Part shown: positions 63,748 to 64,000 of the stretch, piece by piece
How the letters are laid out: every line of letters starts with the position of its first letter
Numbering within the stretch: position 1 is the first letter of the stretch
Assembly: GCA_944320775.1 (NCBI GenBank)
Contig: CALUIV010000012.1
Coordinates: 1-64,000 of the forward strand
Direction: 5' to 3'
Length of the DNA: 64,000 bases
Source of the DNA: an uncultured Paraprevotella sp.
GTDB taxonomy: Bacteria; Bacteroidota; Bacteroidia; Bacteroidales; Bacteroidaceae
Made by a program: the position numbers and the translations under genes
Notes under the pieces: generated by a model
The model's input: the letters and a program-made list of their open reading frames with translations, nothing else
Told to the model about the DNA's origin: nothing
The model's database searches: none

Positions 63748-64000
63748 ATGTACGGACTGATCGACTGCAATAATTTTTTCGCTTCGTGCGAACGGGTTTT
63801 TGATCCGTCGCTGTGCGGGCGGCCTGTCGTGGTGCTGAGCAACAACGACGGGTGCATCATTGCGCGCAGTAACGAAGCCAAGGCGCTCGGGCTGAAGATG
63901 GGGATGCCCTATTTTCAGGTGCGCGATTTACTGGAACGGAACAGGGTGGCCGTGTTCAGCAGTAATTATACACTGTATGGCGATATGAGCCGGCGCGTGA
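63748..64000 (+). CDS. umuC: UmuC, error-prone DNA polymerase V catalytic subunit (partial)
   Basis: The first 84 codons, cut by the window end. [20 protein letters not shown] is the Y-family polymerase start with the metal-binding Asp6, and [22 protein letters not shown] is the next conserved block. It starts 6 bases after umuD, the usual operon order. Confidence 0.95.
   Translation, partial: MYGLIDCNNFFASCERVFDPSLCGRPVVVLSNNDGCIIARSNEAKALGLKMGMPYFQVRDLLERNRVAVFSSNYTLYGDMSRRV

Overview
The window looks like a chromosomal segment of a gut-type Bacteroidales bacterium. Three lines of evidence point there. Promoters fit the Bacteroidetes sigma-ABfr pattern (TTTG, 19-21 bp, TAnnTTTG). The gene content is typical of the order: the mutY-ssb-gldE-phosphopantetheinyl transferase cluster, a GT3 glycogen synthase beside a DUF3417-type phosphorylase, a DAHP synthase/chorismate mutase fusion and a GH89 enzyme. 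Two secreted proteases end in what looks like a type IX secretion sorting domain. I cannot name the genus from sequence alone. No rRNA, tRNA, CRISPR array, insertion sequence or prophage was seen.

Layout. 0-0.4 kb: tail of a broken AAA-ATPase/PD-(D/E)XK gene. 0.4-2.5 kb: RNase G, a 29-residue basic protein too short for ORF callers, and an HU protein. 2.7-6.5 kb: mutY, ssb, gldE and a phosphopantetheinyl transferase. 6.4-8.1 kb: an AAE-type transporter whose 3' end overlaps the transferase. 8.1-15 kb: a complete trpBEGDCFA operon with a promoter, a Trp-Trp-Trp leader peptide and an attenuator. 15.1-17.7 kb: a four-gene operon with a NUC1 nuclease and a B3/B4-domain protein. 17.9-21.7 kb: two tandem M6 metalloproteases. 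21.8-29.3 kb: gdhA, a secreted TPR protein, ilvA-ridA, a membrane zinc peptidase and a Ca/Na exchanger. 29.5-35.5 kb: glycogen synthase, glucan phosphorylase and aspA. 35.6-39.6 kb: a three-subunit biotin-dependent acyl-CoA carboxylase operon behind a cobalamin riboswitch. 39.9-42.1 kb: membrane pyrophosphatase. 42.2-50.8 kb: parts of an iron/cobalamin ABC importer split around META lipoprotein, AraC, membrane-kinase fusion and hydrolase genes. 51-55.6 kb: membrane AraC regulator, outer-membrane barrel, HAD phosphatase, SIMPL and DUF554 proteins. 55.6-59.8 kb: Phe/Tyr operon (pheA, aminotransferase, DAHPS-CM, tyrA) behind a Phe/Tyr-rich leader peptide and attenuator. 59.8-64 kb: GH89 alpha-N-acetylglucosaminidase, TPR protein, umuD and the start of umuC.

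How the parts work together. The DAHPS-chorismate mutase, prephenate dehydratase, prephenate dehydrogenase and aminotransferase feed Phe and Tyr, and the trp operon takes chorismate to Trp. Both operons have translated leaders with the same design (M-x4-N-T-Y followed by the regulatory codons) and a Rho-independent terminator with a competing antiterminator. The carboxylase operon has a cobalamin riboswitch, which ties propionyl/methylmalonyl-CoA chemistry to B12 status. gdhA, ilvA-ridA and aspA form a loose nitrogen/amino-acid set, and glycogen synthase plus phosphorylase form a storage pair.

The observations most worth following are the twin leader peptides, the B12 riboswitch on a carboxylase, two 3-unit arrays of a 22-bp repeat, a YczE-like membrane/cytidylate-kinase-like fusion with an operator-like intergenic region, and a 44-bp palindrome upstream of umuDC.
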